Below, one piece after another: positions 23,033 to 33,951 of a stretch of 64,000 nucleotides of DNA; within the stretch, counting starts at the first letter, position 1; every line of letters starts with the position of its first letter. The position numbers and the translations under genes are program-made. The DNA is from Saturnia japonica (lineage: Eukaryota > Arthropoda > Insecta > Lepidoptera > Saturniidae): positions 1,612,001 to 1,676,000 of the forward strand of contig CM065318.1 in NCBI GenBank assembly GCA_033032175.1, read 5' to 3'. Under the pieces are notes generated by a model. It was given only the letters and a program-made list of their open reading frames with translations, did not search any database and was not told where the DNA came from.

Positions 23033-23707
23033 TTATGGAAGAAGTGTAGTTAACTTTTTCAATACATGAGCCTTGACTGCGATCTTGAAATTAGGATCAT
23101 GCAAAGAACTCAGTTTCACAGACACTGTGTGCTTGGATACTAACGTTGGCTTGTCTTCCCCTAACCGAACGGCGGAACTTTTGCTTGCTACTTTCTTCAG
23201 CCCAAGCAATTGGACTGAAGATTCGGTTATATACGATGCTTGAGATCCTTGATCTAATAATACTCTTAAAGTGACCACCGAACTGTTTACTGATTCAGCT
23301 TTAACTAAAGCTGTGGGCAGTAATTCTAAACTACTGGAACTTTGTGAACAATTTGTCACAACGTTTACACATTCGTCTTGCTTGGATGCTGCACTAGTAT
23401 TAGCAACAGCGTTATAAACCGGCTGAACTTCATGAGTTTGATCGAGTGTTTTATTAAGTGGACTGTATATATGCAATAGCGAGTGATGACGCTTGTTACA
23501 GATTTGACAGCTTATTGGCTGACGGCAAGTTTTAACAGAATGATTACTAGCAAGACCATTAAAACACAAACTCTTATCGCGTACAAAATCACGACGAGCC
23601 TGAGTTGATTTCTTACAAAATTGTTTACATCGCGCAACTTTATGATTGTCAGAACAAAATTCACATACTTGAACATTTGCAACGTGTAGTGTTTTTACAG
23701 AAGTGTT
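23033..23707 (-). CDS. BEL/Pao zinc knuckles and aspartic protease segment
   Basis: In the same frame as gag, this segment holds two Cys/His-rich knuckles (about 23650-23490; the second reads CQICNKRHHSLLH) and then a retropepsin-like protease. The protease has its active-site motif LLDQGSQASYI at about 23272-23240. The catalytic Asp is present, and Gln follows it where Ser or Thr is commoner. The protease would cut the polyprotein. The segment ends at TAA 23035-23033, in frame with the following polymerase part, so this is again a break and not a natural boundary. Confidence 0.82.
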   Translation of the reverse strand, partial: NTSVKTLHVANVQVCEFCSDNHKVARCKQFCKKSTQARRDFVRDKSLCFNGLASNHSVKTCRQPISCQICNKRHHSLLHIYSPLNKTLDQTHEVQPVYNAVANTSAASKQDECVNVVTNCSQSSSSLELLPTALVKAESVNSSVVTLRVLLDQGSQASYITESSVQLLGLKKVASKSSAVRLGEDKPTLVSKHTVSVKLSSLHDPNFKIAVKAHVLKKLTTLLP

Positions 23708-24613
23708 TTATGGTACATATTTAACACATTCTTTCTTATTACTATCTAAAAATTCTAAAGATCTAAAACGTTGTTCTAAAAATTCTTTAAATTGTGAAAA
23801 TGTAGGTATATCAGTAGAATCACTTATTTTTGACTCCCACATTTTCCTTGACTCGTTATCTAACTTTAAACATAACAAATGTACAACGATCAGATTCCAA
23901 GATTCTGTATTAATATTGAAATTCTTGAGTGCATTTATGCACTCATTACTTACATCTAACAATTCTTTTATTTGCTTAGAATTTTCAACAAGTATATTTT
24001 TCTGACTTAGTAACCTCTTAACTATACAATTTGCTATGTATCTTTTATTATTAAATCTATTTTCTAACTGTTGCCAACATATTTCATAGTTTTCACTTGT
24101 TATAGGTATATGTTTTAATAATTGTTCGGCTTCACCGCTTAAATGAGTTTTAAGATAGTGTAATTTTTGGACATCATCGAGTGTATTATTTGAATGAATT
24201 AATGAGACAAACAAGTCACGAAAACTACACCAATCTGTATAAATACCAGAAAACAGGGGTAAAGAAATTGTAGGTAGTTTAATATTTCCGTTTACACTAT
24301 TTGTACACACATTTGTAAGTTTATTTTTCGCCACATTATTCACATTTTCCTTCAAATCTGATTTATAATCCATATACAGTTCTTCGATGATTTCAAAGGT
24401 GTTTTCCTTATAGTACGCCGACGTCTCATATTCTTTCTGCTCCACAAGTTTTTTATGTTGAGTTGAAAACGCCTTCCATTGCCTTTCCAGGTTTTCTAAT
24501 CGCGTTTCTAAATATGTAACAGTTATTCTGTCTTTCGGTGATTTCTTGAAGTTTGATTGTGCTTTTATTATTGATTCTTTAGTATCAAGTTGAACTTTCA
24601 TTAAGACCTCCAT
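23708..24613 (-). CDS. BEL/Pao gag, N-terminal open segment
   Basis: This open segment of 301 codons starts at the Met codon 24613, the first ATG inside a leader of about 350 bases. It carries the retrotransposon gag-like region typical of BEL/Pao: a charged coiled-coil-like N-terminus, then LPLFSGIYTDWCSFRDLF and YLKTHLSGEAEQLL. These proteins assemble the cytoplasmic particle that packages element RNA. A TAA stop at 23710-23708 interrupts it in frame. The reading frame continues beyond the stop with cysteine-rich zinc knuckles (for example QVCEFCSDNH), so the stop is a lesion rather than the natural gag end, or a read-through point. I cannot tell which from one copy. Confidence 0.85.
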   Translation of the reverse strand: MEVLMKVQLDTKESIIKAQSNFKKSPKDRITVTYLETRLENLERQWKAFSTQHKKLVEQKEYETSAYYKENTFEIIEELYMDYKSDLKENVNNVAKNKLTNVCTNSVNGNIKLPTISLPLFSGIYTDWCSFRDLFVSLIHSNNTLDDVQKLHYLKTHLSGEAEQLLKHIPITSENYEICWQQLENRFNNKRYIANCIVKRLLSQKNILVENSKQIKELLDVSNECINALKNFNINTESWNLIVVHLLCLKLDNESRKMWESKISDSTDIPTFSQFKEFLEQRFRSLEFLDSNKKECVKYVP

Positions 24614-24941
24614 TGTAGATTATTTGTTAAGTTTTCTAAGTCGATGAAAAGAAATTATTGTGTTTGAAGTTTCCAAAATAATATGAAACTCTGACTTATA
24701 ACTATTTCAGAGTTATTTTTATCTTCAATTATTCTAAGTGTTTGAACTCTTCAAGATTTTGAATTCGGGCATAGATTCCCCGTGTTTTCATTTTTTCTAA
24801 GTTCTTTTGTATTGTTGTAACTGTACTCACATGTAGGTAGACACTTCAACTTCACTCACTTTATTACAACTGTTGTTTGATATTTCCTGCCTTTTCTTCA
24901 CTTTATTGCCATCACTTTCCACTGCTGACTGATTTCTTCTA

Positions 24942-24961
24942 TTCGACTCGAATGACCAATA
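24942..24961 (-). promoter_or_regulatory. Probable tRNA primer-binding site
   Basis: Just inside the 5' LTR the minus strand reads TATTGGTCATTCGAGTCGAA. The TGG after two bases is complementary to a tRNA 3' CCA, and the following bases could pair with a tRNA acceptor and T-arm. The tRNA identity is not assigned. Confidence 0.6.
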
Positions 24962-25185
24962 TGTTCAGCACCAAATAAAATAGTTGTTAGGGGATAGAAA
25001 AAGTTTGTTTATTTAATTAAGCGTTATGTATACAAAATATCATTCTGACCTTATAAGCTAGTTTATAATTGCTACAGCGACATCTGTTGGCACACTGTGC
25101 AAACCCAAAAATAAACTATTTAGAACATTAACTCGCTTTGTTCAAAAACCGAGACTGTGCCATCTCTCGGATTCTGACGCAAACA
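24962..25185 (-). repeat. 5' LTR of the BEL/Pao element
   Basis: One base longer than the 3' LTR (a C run near 'gcaaaccc'), with one further substitution in the 'tttagaacatt' region. It should contain the promoter of the element. I cannot place the transcription start. Confidence 0.95.
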
Positions 25186-25622
25186 TATAGTCTTTCAAAT
25201 GAGGAATTACTTATTAGACTTCCCGTGTACAATATTATATTAAAATCCTTAATTATATATTTTTTAAGATGCCTAAGTATATTGTTGACGATTCTTATAA
25301 TCTATCGATTATGGAATGACGTATGCTTACCGTCTACAAAATTAAAACAGAATCAGTTAAGAATTGATGAAAACCACTAATTTCTAAAAGTAATATTAAA
25401 ATTTCATATAGTCTATCAATTTACCAATTATATGAGCTTTCCGTGTACAAAATTTCATGAGAATCATTCAAACCGTTTTTGAAATAAAAACTGGAAATAC
25501 AAACAAATAGACAGATTTTTTTTTACATATTCATGACCACTGTTCTTCATATAGTATGTATATCAGGCAATTTTGCAAAAAAAAAATTATATGTACATAC
25601 AGACATGCAATTTATTAATATA

Positions 25623-27104
25623 CACTCATCAAAAAAGTCTAAGCAAAATGTACTAATTTAAATTTTAGGATGGTTCTTCACATTATAACGTTGTATTTTA
25701 TTTTTAAAATAATATCTTTAGGGTTATATGATGTAAAAATAACAGCTGTTGTCTTTATAAGTTCTTTTCATAACAGAAATGAACAATATTATAATATACT
25801 GTAGAAACTAAGATACATAAGAAACTAAACTTTTTTCTTACAAAATGAAATTTCTAAAGAAAATGTATTTATTGTGAAAGAATAGAACAATTTAATACAA
25901 AGTTATGGGCTCCTCTGCTATTCAGAACTTGTCGGCAACGATTATTCATTGAATTAATGAGACTGTTTATGTCATCTTGCGGTATTCGCTTCCAATGGAA
26001 TTGTAGCAAATCCTTCAGCTGTTGGGTTGTTGTCGCTCCGTCCAAGTCCTGCAAAACACGTCTCTGGAGCATGTCCCATGCGTGCTCGATGGGGTTGAGA
26101 TCTGGCGATTGTGCAGGTAGACATAAGGTCTGACAATATCCTCAATGTAATTTTCAGCATTCATATTTCCATTTACAAAAACGAGCTCAGTTCACCTGTT
26201 CTTCATAATACCCGCCCATAACATAACTGTTGAGCCGCTGTATGGATGAACTTCCTGAACGCACCTGAGCCTTTCAGTATTTCCGGGCTGACGATACACT
26301 CGCACCCTTCTTGTATCAGGCTTAAACCCGAATCGCAACTCCTCGGAAAACATAATTTTATCCCATTGTTCCTGGGTCCATGTTATGCGTTCTCTACACC
26401 ATTCATATCGACGAGCGCGATTCCCGTGACGTATTGGTGGGCACCTGATTGGGCGTCGAGCTCGTAGGCCGTACTCATGCAGTCGATTTCGCACAGTTTG
26501 AGGACTTACATCAACACCACTTGAATTTTGTAGCGTCAAACTTATCTCTCGAGCGGTTAACATCGGCTGGCGTCTTGCAGTCAGTTGTATGTACCGGTCT
26601 TGCCGAGTGGTTGTACTCCTTTTACGGCCTGGATGCTATTCAGCGGGTTCTCCTGTATTATTGTAGCGCTGCCAAAGACGACAAATAACACTTCTATGAA
26701 TGCCAAAATGTCGAGATACCTGAGATTGATTACTTCCCGCTTGCAACATCCCTACAGCTCTTTGCATTTCATCTACCATCAAATGACGTCGTTTCATGAC
26801 GTAAAAAATATCTAACAATTCAATTTTGTCGCTAACTTTATTTAAATGGTTGGTAAAATTATAAAATCAAGACTAAACGTAGCAATTAAAACGCACTTAA
26901 ATTCAAACAAATTCGCAGTCATTTGAATTTTATGAAAAAACAAAACATAATCAAATTTTTTTTTTTACAGCAGCCAGTATGTCATCAATAACAAAAAAGT
27001 TTACTTACCTACGCATTTTGTTTGAGTAAATATTTAGAAATAAATTAGTATAAATGGAAAAATTTGTAATATCACGCATGTTGCTTAGACTTTTGTGATG
27101 TGTG
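25623..27104 (-). mobile_element. Tc1-type DNA transposon, internally damaged
   Basis: Inverted terminal repeats are visible: the left end 'cactcatcaaaaaagtctaa' starts at 25623, and the right end read backwards from 27104 gives 'cacacatcacaaaagtctaa'. Each end borders a TA dinucleotide (25621-25622 and 27105-27106), the target duplication of the Tc1/mariner superfamily. The transposase gene is on the minus strand between them. The length of about 1480 bp is usual for Tc1 elements. Confidence 0.85.
25869..26818 (-). pseudogene. Tc1-type transposase, inactive
   Basis: From the minus-strand Met codons at 26818 or 26797, the protein begins with the Tc1-like DNA-binding domain (MKRRHLMVDEMQRAVGML, then SQVSRHFGIHRSVICRLWQRY). 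A stop (TAG at 26638-26636) breaks it after GEPAE, and the frame continues through a second helix-turn-helix to the catalytic domain. The first catalytic motif reads FSEELRFGF, so the usual Asp is Glu. The second motif with its Asp is missing: the DNA jumps from the block near 26130 to the third motif (SPDLNPIEHAWDMLQRR), which lies in another frame. The end is conserved up to RGAHNFVL near 25885. Loss of two catalytic positions means no activity. Confidence 0.85.
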
Positions 27105-27757
27105 TAGATATTTAAACTTAAATTTCAAGTTAATATTTATTTCTCATATTAATTCTTTTGCATACAGAATTTCAGAAACAATAGTACTTAAATAATGATA
27201 CCACTGCCGTAATTGGGTCAGTTTCCTGTATATGCTAAATGGATTACCATCTTCCATCACATCGTCACTTAATAATATCAGATAACACTTGAATCAAATG
27301 CATGTCTACTGCCTATAGACCAAAGTCTACGTCAATAATTAATTTAAAATCAGTAAATATACACAGTATTGAACGCCATTCTTGATAAACAAATACCCAG
27401 ATCCTAAAGAACAAAATTATTTTGTACGGATTTTCTTAATGACCAGCGGCTAGATGACACTTGTCACTGAAAACAAATTCTAATAAATAAACCAATAAAG
27501 CTACAAGTTTAATTTCCCCAAAACGCTAACGACTCACTAAACTGAACGCCTTTGATATAGAAGTTTCTTCCTTGTAATACAAGCTATAATAAAGTCCTAT
27601 AATAGTGGGTGCCAGCAAACTCTAACATCTTAAGTCATAGACGAGAGCGAGATGAAGTTTTTATTTTATCTCACAAAAGTGACGATACTAAAAAGCACCA
27701 ACTCTAATAAATAACGTAAGAAGAAAATAGCATACAACGTGCCGTATATTTAAATCC
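27105..27757. other. AT-rich DNA, nothing recognised
   Basis: No gene, array or terminal repeat could be supported. Confidence 0.35.
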
Positions 27758-28117
27758 TTGCAAGCCATAACTATTTTACAAGAAACTCCAAACAGTTTCG
27801 AATTTCTATCAGAGTTCAAAATTATGTTCCTACTTCTGATAGGCGGTGGATTGTGTGGCTGGAAGATTGTGTATTCCAATGAATGTATAAACCACATTCT
27901 TCAAGTAATAGAACACATCCAAATAACCACCAAAACTTTACGATATGAAGAATATAACGATGGGCCTTGCACAAGTAAAGGCTGCACAAGTTCTGACATT
28001 CAAGAAGCAACAAATGACAATAAAATTATTCAAAATTATAATACAAATAAGGCACTAAATGATAGAGTGATTATGCTGATGCAAATCGTAAGAGATCACT
28101 ATAAACAGGGTGTGTAA
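27758..28117 (+). CDS. Open frame of unknown status
   Basis: A 119-codon frame with mixed composition, including paired cysteines (GPCTSKGC) and a hydrophobic segment MFLLLIGGGLCGWKIV near the Met at 27824 that could act as a signal or membrane anchor. It is longer and less biased than most chance frames nearby. There is no recognisable family, no clear promoter and no splice context, so it may be chance or a fragment of a host exon. I do not assign a function. Confidence 0.2.
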   Translation: MQAITILQETPNSFEFLSEFKIMFLLLIGGGLCGWKIVYSNECINHILQVIEHIQITTKTLRYEEYNDGPCTSKGCTSSDIQEATNDNKIIQNYNTNKALNDRVIMLMQIVRDHYKQGV

Positions 28118-28261
28118 CAAAAACAGCAGATTTATATTATAGTTTGGCTATTCCAATCATAGTTAAGTGGTTCATCCTTTTTTCAGAACGGCAACATTTT
28201 ACGCAAAGAGGTAGGCAATCTTGAACAAATAATATAAGATTGAAAAGCTTTGTGTATTATT

Positions 28262-28500
28262 ATATTCTTTATTGCACAAAAAAAAAAAGTACAAATGGAG
28301 GACTTAATGCTAAAAAGCATTCTCTGCCAGTCTTCCAAGGGAGCAAGGGAAAGGTATATGCAAGGTGTGCATAATGTTAAGTAAAAAAAAAAAGTTTATA
28401 ACGATTATTAAGATTATATATTATTAAGAAGTATTCAATTGCTCCAAGTAAAACCTACGTAGCGAATACTTGAAGGAATTTCGAGAGTTGGCCTGTTGTA
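28262..28500 (-). repeat. LINE 3' tail, family D, minus strand
   Basis: On the minus strand it reads 'ccttcaagtattcgctacgt', then 'tgcacaccttgcatatacc', 'ggaagactggcagagaatgc' and 'gtgcaataaagaatata'. These match 55965-56175 in order. The AATAAAG near the end is a likely polyadenylation signal. Confidence 0.75.
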
Positions 28501-29311
28501 TCAGTGCATGTTGTCAACTATATCTTACAAAGCACGGCATGCAATGCAACTTTGCGGCAGAATCTATTCATTTATAGATTTGCACTGATGGTTGAATACA
28601 AACGAAATCTGGTCAAGCATTTACTATGACAAAAATTTCAGTCGCTCTCTGCCAAAAAAAAACCTGTAATACATAAGGATAAGGTAGTGAGCTTAATCTA
28701 GGACAATCGCAATGGATATCACTGGTGGCAGTAATAAGGATAGAATAAGCATGCAAAAAATAACAAGTATACGTAGATGGATTATATGTAGCAAAAGGAT
28801 CCAGTAAAAGTGTGCTAGATAATTTTCTAAATTTAGTCAAATGACTTAGAACGTTTTTAGAGATAAAATATTGAGAAAGGTCTGGCAAGTTACACAAAAG
28901 TTTTAATTTACCATGTATAAAGAAAAGACTCAAACAATTGAAATATCGTCATCGCTTGTGACATGATTTCTAAATCCAGGGGCAGATTTCGTTCACGCGA
29001 GTGCTTCCACTCACAATCCATTAGAGGCGACACCGTTGAATGTTCGAGCTAAAACGGTTCCGAGACGACTTTTGAAAAATAAGGGGGTTTGAAACGCTTT
29101 GTCGGCTTACCAACTGCATTGTCACTATAAAATGTACTACAAATTGAATTCCTCCTTTTCTATATTTACAAAATGTACCGTCATGTCTTTCTACTTATTA
29201 TATTTATGTCTTTATATTTTTCTGTTTTCAAAGTATCTGATGTACATATTTCCATATATTTTTATAGTTTATGTTTCTTTCTACTTATATTTGGATTTTC
29301 CCTTTCTTTAA

Positions 29312-29450
29312 ATGAAGGAATGAATACTTTATTGCACGTTTATTTTTTAGACTGGCGAAATTAATGCTATAAAACATTTTTTTCCAGGAAACTAGCGGCA
29401 ATGTGGGAAAAAATATTGGCGGTAGTGCATTAAGAAACTAAATTTAAATC
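29312..29450 (-). repeat. LINE 3' tail, family D, minus strand
   Basis: A degenerate copy with 'gactggcgaaattaatgct' (plus strand) and a terminal 'gcaataaagtattcattc' on the minus strand. It lies head to head with the next copy. Confidence 0.6.
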
Positions 29451-29465
29451 AAAAATGAGCATATT

Positions 29466-29545
29466 ATACCTTTCTCTTTCTCCCCTTGAAGACCGGTAAA
29501 AAATGCTTTTTAGCATTCAATTCTCCAATTGTACTTTTATGTACA
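29466..29545 (+). repeat. LINE 3' tail, family D, plus strand
   Basis: Reads 'gaagaccggtaaaaaatgct', 'ctccaattgtacttttatgt' and 'acaataaagaatata', matching the ends of other family D copies. Confidence 0.7.
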
Positions 29546-30719
29546 ATAAAGAATATAATATAGCAAACATAAAAATAATAATAAAACAAGTAAGGAATAA
29601 AATTTAAATACAAAAATATAATAGCATACAAAATAAATAAAATAACTTGGAAATAGATATAATACAAGAACATACACACATTAATTGCTTTATGATGGAC
29701 GAAAGTATCTCTGTTGGAATTCTGACTATATTGAATGAATAATATGTCAATCAATAATATTTGTGTAATACTTTAGTTACTAATATAATTTTATCCAGTA
29801 CAGCATATAGCGCAATAATATATTATTTACTAACCATGAATCTGATGGGGTTTCCTATTAGCAACATCTCAGAAGTCTTCATATTTGTAACTCCTTTAGA
29901 TAATTAATTTTCAAAATTCCTTGTTTAATGCTCATCTACGTCATATAAGGAACTCCAGTGCAAAACTTCATACTTCTAGACCCACCATTAAGCAATGAGT
30001 TGCTTTTTATTCAGTTTTAAGAATTTTATTAGGTAGATTTGATTCAAATATATCAAAAAATTAGATTTTTTTTATTTAGCAGCGTTATGCGAGTAATTTG
30101 TATTTTATTAGGAGTTAAATCATAATTAAAATTTTCCTAAGATGATTAAGCGGCATTAACATGCAAGACTATTATTGTTTGCAATAAGTTTTTACCTGTT
30201 TATCAACCGTTGACATAAAAAGTTAAACGTTTATGTGATAGATTACTTAATAGCTTTAAAATAATTTACTCGTAACTAAATATTATACCACTTAAATACA
30301 TTAATTAAGTATGGTAAATAAAAGTTCTAATAAAATAAAACAAGTCGGATCTAGCGTCCGACCTCAATCCAACTTGGTAGAGATACATATACCAATCGTA
30401 ACCGTCGCTGCTCATCACTGCTTGTTTGTTTATGATACAGCACCACAAACAAATTGTTGTGAACTTAAAAATTGATCGATATTATACATTTTACATGGTC
30501 AATTGATTAAATAAAGTTACATATAATTAATCCGTTATATTTGTATTAAAAGAAAATACCGAAAATATTGATACAGCTGTTAGGATATTAAGTAGTTTAT
30601 AGAAGGGCTTCCAAAGAGAAGGTTGTATGTTCCAAGGAGTCGCTCGCTGAAAAGCTAAATGCATAAAGGTATTTTGTTTTGATTACGTGATAATTGAGTA
30701 CGTAAGTTATTTACAGATC
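29546..30719. other. AT-rich DNA, nothing recognised
   Basis: No gene supported. Long AT-only stretches dominate. Confidence 0.35.
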
Positions 30720-31220
30720 AAACACCTGACGCCCTGGATGGAATCCGGTCAATAGTCGATACAGGCAAGGAAGCTGGAAGATATGTTTGATATTTAGATG
30801 GACGTTCGCTAAAACAAAGCATTCGACACAAAATGCCTTGAACAAGATGTTGTTGCAGAGACAGGCTGTCCATATTGCAAATAATGCAGACGTTACTAAA
30901 AGTTCATCGAACCGTTTCCCCTGTGCCGGGAAATTACCTCGATTAGCGTGTTCTACCGTCTGTATGACTTCCGAAGAGGTGCTTAACCTAATTCTCTCTT
31001 TTCCCTTTCCATAACAGAATGGAACCCCATGCTCTGGACTTCGGAGTTACATATTTACGGTAACGTCTATCACTGCACGAACAAAAAGTTATCTGAGCTA
31101 TAACTTTGACGCACTGTGAAGCTGTGGAATTGTCTCCCAGCCGGTGTCCTTCACATTTGAGCAGGCTGGCAAAACAGCAATATCTGGCAATAGATTGTAG
31201 ATTCCTCAGTGGACACTGAT
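30720..31220 (+). pseudogene. Probable LINE coding remnants
   Basis: Scattered reading in different frames recalls LINE C-terminal text: 'aagctgtggaattgtctccc' near 31122 gives KLWNCLP, the same style of motif as family D, and 'gacgccctggatggaatccg' near 30730 gives DALDGIRS. Stops interrupt every frame. The parent element is not identified. Confidence 0.4.
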
Positions 31221-32074
31221 GTTGTTTTATTGCACTGTGCTTACCATCAGGTACAAAACTATACTTTTCCATGCTCTGATTAAAAAAAAAACAAGTGAAG
31301 AGTTCACACGAGATAAAGTTAAACATTCAGAAAACATAAAAATCTTCTTTAAAAACTCTTTTTAAAAATCCTAAATTAGCAGGACTTTAACTATCGACGA
31401 CTCGTAATGGACATACTATTACAACAACTAGTCTTCAATTTGAATGTCACAACGATCATAGTCATCATTATATTCTAGGAATCTATCCTATGGATGTATC
31501 TATTTTTCTCTTTATAGTGTAATTGTTTCGTTTCATTGAGTTTCAAATCACAACAGTACTAAAGAAGTTTTCACTTCAAATAACGCTTTCACTTATAAAA
31601 TTCTAGAATTAGAAAGTAAATGAAAAACATTTAAACGCAATCAAGCAAACGTTTCCAGTATACTTCAAAACCGCCTTATGCTAAATTGAAGACGACAAGT
31701 CGACTCCACAAAAAGTTTACTTTATCCTAAATTAAATGAAAGCGTAACTCTCTTTTGACCGACCCACATTCCCTTGAGAAAAAGACATTTTAAATTTTTC
31801 GTTTCAATTTCATTCGCCACTCCCCCACCCCCTCGTCTCATCTATTCTCACAGATGCAGATCCGTGCTAAGACGAACTGAATTAAAATAACGTTCCAATT
31901 TCGTTTGGAGGGTACATTGTCTGTCGACTGTGGACAATCGTCTAAGATCTTACTTTTTACTGCGTAACATTTCATTTTTATTCGGAGGGCTCTTTGTTGA
32001 ATTCGTTCTAAGTTACAAGCGATTATTTTTTTAACTGATTAAAAAAAACACAGGTGGTTCTGAATTCCAATGTT
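31221..32074. other. AT-rich DNA, nothing recognised
   Basis: No supported gene or repeat boundary. Confidence 0.35.
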
Positions 32075-32250
32075 TTATTTTTTCATGGACTTCTTTGTTT
32101 ATGAATAAATTTAGATGATTTTTTTTTTTTGGATAAGGGGTACCTCTAGTATTGTTCCATTCTAATTTAATTGGCATTGGACCTTCAACTTTGAGGATAT
32201 ACAAGGGAACTCTTCGAAACAATTGAAGTCAGTTTTCTTTTTTGTTAAAA
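32075..32250 (-). repeat. Interspersed repeat family C, copy 3
   Basis: Inverse of the family C copies at 1885 and 13860: 'attggcattggacc' and 'tttatgaataaatttagatg' on the plus strand. Closely matched by 54175-54360. Confidence 0.65.
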
Positions 32251-32349
32251 ATTATCTTCTTCATTCCTTAGAGGTTTTTCGTTTGGCCACAATCTCATGT
32301 GAGCTTAAGTGACAATGTGGTGTAAGATAGTTAACATGGTGTGCCTAGA

Positions 32350-32560
32350 ATACAGCTACCGAAATAAATCTATATGTGCTTGGCGACACATTTCAACGAG
32401 AAAGTGGAAATTAGCTGGGAGATCATTAGAAAAAGCCTTACCTCCGTGCTATGTTTTCATCACGGCTTTCCTTCAATGAAAGCTTAGACCATTTGCAGGA
32501 TTTCAAACTGTTGTCGATCAAGACAGTATTCGTACAATCATTGAGCCATCATTGTTTCAT
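32350..32560 (+). repeat. Interspersed repeat family G, copy 2
   Basis: Partner of 14278-14480; see the shared ordered landmarks listed there. Confidence 0.5.
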
Positions 32561-32692
32561 TCATCACAATTTTATCAATCACACAATTATTCTATTAATG
32601 TGTTTACTAAGAATACACACTGAATTACATGCACTTCATATTTATTTTAAAGCACTTAAAGGTAGCCTACCTATATTAAATATATTTCCTAG

Positions 32693-33062
32693 CCTAACAT
32701 GTGGATGTGAAACTTTGACCCCCACGAAAGTATTAAGAGAAAAGCTTGCCGTAACACAAAGAGCAATGGAAAAGAGTATGACAGGTTATAAACGCCAGGA
32801 TCAGATTTGAAACACTGATCTAAGGAGAATATCAAAGCTAGCTGACATACTAAAACGAATTGACAAACAGAAATGGAGATGGACAGGAGAAATAATGCGT
32901 GATAAAGTATGGAAGTGGAGCAGGAGAGGTGGAATGGTACTCAAGGGACGGCAAGAGAAGACGATGAAGACAGCACACAAGTTGGGAAGATCAGGACCAA
33001 ACTGGAGAAGGATCGCCCGAAATCGTTGGAGAAGGCTTTTGCCAACAGGCACACTGAATTAA
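32693..33062 (+). pseudogene. RTE-type LINE reverse transcriptase, C-terminal remnant
   Basis: One frame from about 32693 to TAA 33060-33062 reads the post-polymerase tail of an RTE-like endonuclease-reverse transcriptase: CGCETLTPTKVLREKLAVTQ, AMEKSMTGYKRQDQI, then DLRRISKLADILKRIDKQKW and RSGPNWRRIARNRWRRLLP. A single in-frame TGA at 32808-32810 interrupts it, at a position where relatives have Arg; CGA to TGA is a one-base change. Otherwise this is the cleanest RTE remnant in the window. An AT-rich 3' end follows. The catalytic part is missing. Confidence 0.8.
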
Positions 33063-33474
33063 GGGATATATTATATCTATAGATTTGCTTTGTTTTAGAT
33101 TTTAAGTTGTAACTATTAGTTCAGAATATAAGGCTTTATTATTATTAATATCAAAGGTAGGAAGGATATCTAAAAAAATATATCCTTCTAGCAATCAGTT
33201 ACCCGCTATAATCTTAACAAATAAACCATCTGATAATTTCTAGATCTCGGAATGCGCGTAATGTGAGCCGTTTCTTAAATTGGATTGATGTAATTCTTCC
33301 TTATATCCTCTTTTTTTGTTAGCCCTATGTCGTACAGAGGTCATCCGTTATGAACGAAGTAACATAATATCTTGGATTTCTCCTCTCAGCTTCATTCGAT
33401 CGATTTGTTCTAAACAATTTATTTCGTTTAGTTTCCAAGACATACTATAAGGAGTATTTCGTTTACAAAAAAAA

Positions 33475-33710
33475 AAATTGGTTGCCTGTAAAGTCGGTAT
33501 ACGGGCGAAAGTTTTACGTGACAACGACTTTATGTCTGTCTCTCTCGCTCTTAGGCGGGCTAACCATGCCCGAGTGGAAGGGACGCGTGCCTCTCACTCG
33601 CTCTCATTGTGAGCGCATAACGTGAGCGGAGCGTAACGCAGTTTCTTGAAGTGTCACCCGGCAAACCAATTTATAAGACGTTGTCACGTCAAAAATACAT
33701 TTCTTTGGTT
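33475..33710. repeat. Palindrome-like repeat, possibly a MITE
   Basis: The left side has 'cgtgacaacgact' near 33519 and the right side 'acgttgtcacg' near 33679, i.e. inverted. The left end 'ggttgcctgtaaagtcggta' resembles ends of known lepidopteran interspersed repeats. The interior is GC-richer than its surroundings. A target duplication could not be fixed. Confidence 0.45.
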
Positions 33711-33951
33711 AAATAATTTGAATACAGATAAATAAATACGTTGCTGACAATTAAACCTATGTAAAGATTGAGGAATTATGATATTCACTTGTTCAATAAA
33801 TTATACAGAAATAGTAAACCAAATGTTTGTTGCTTTAACACTTTACGTAATGACCACAAATATTGGCCAAGCAATAATCTGACAGCGTGACGTCACAATA
33901 CAACACTAGAGATAGAATTCACTACATAGATCATCTCCTTGCGCTTTATAA

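Larger units (their letters stand above)
19133..25185 (-). mobile_element. Full-length BEL/Pao LTR retrotransposon
   Basis: The element is 6053 bp on the minus strand, flanked by LTRs of 223 and 224 bp that begin TG and end CA and differ by one substitution and one single-base indel. A perfect 5-bp target duplication 'tatag' is present at 19128-19132 and 25186-25190. The single gag-pol frame has the domain order gag, zinc knuckles, protease, reverse transcriptase, RNase H, integrase, which is the BEL/Pao order. A primer-binding-like TGG lies two to three bases inside the 5' LTR, and a purine-rich tract borders the 3' LTR (19356-19367, minus strand). Near-identical LTRs mean a recent insertion, yet the coding region has two stop codons and two frameshifts. 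Confidence 0.95.
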
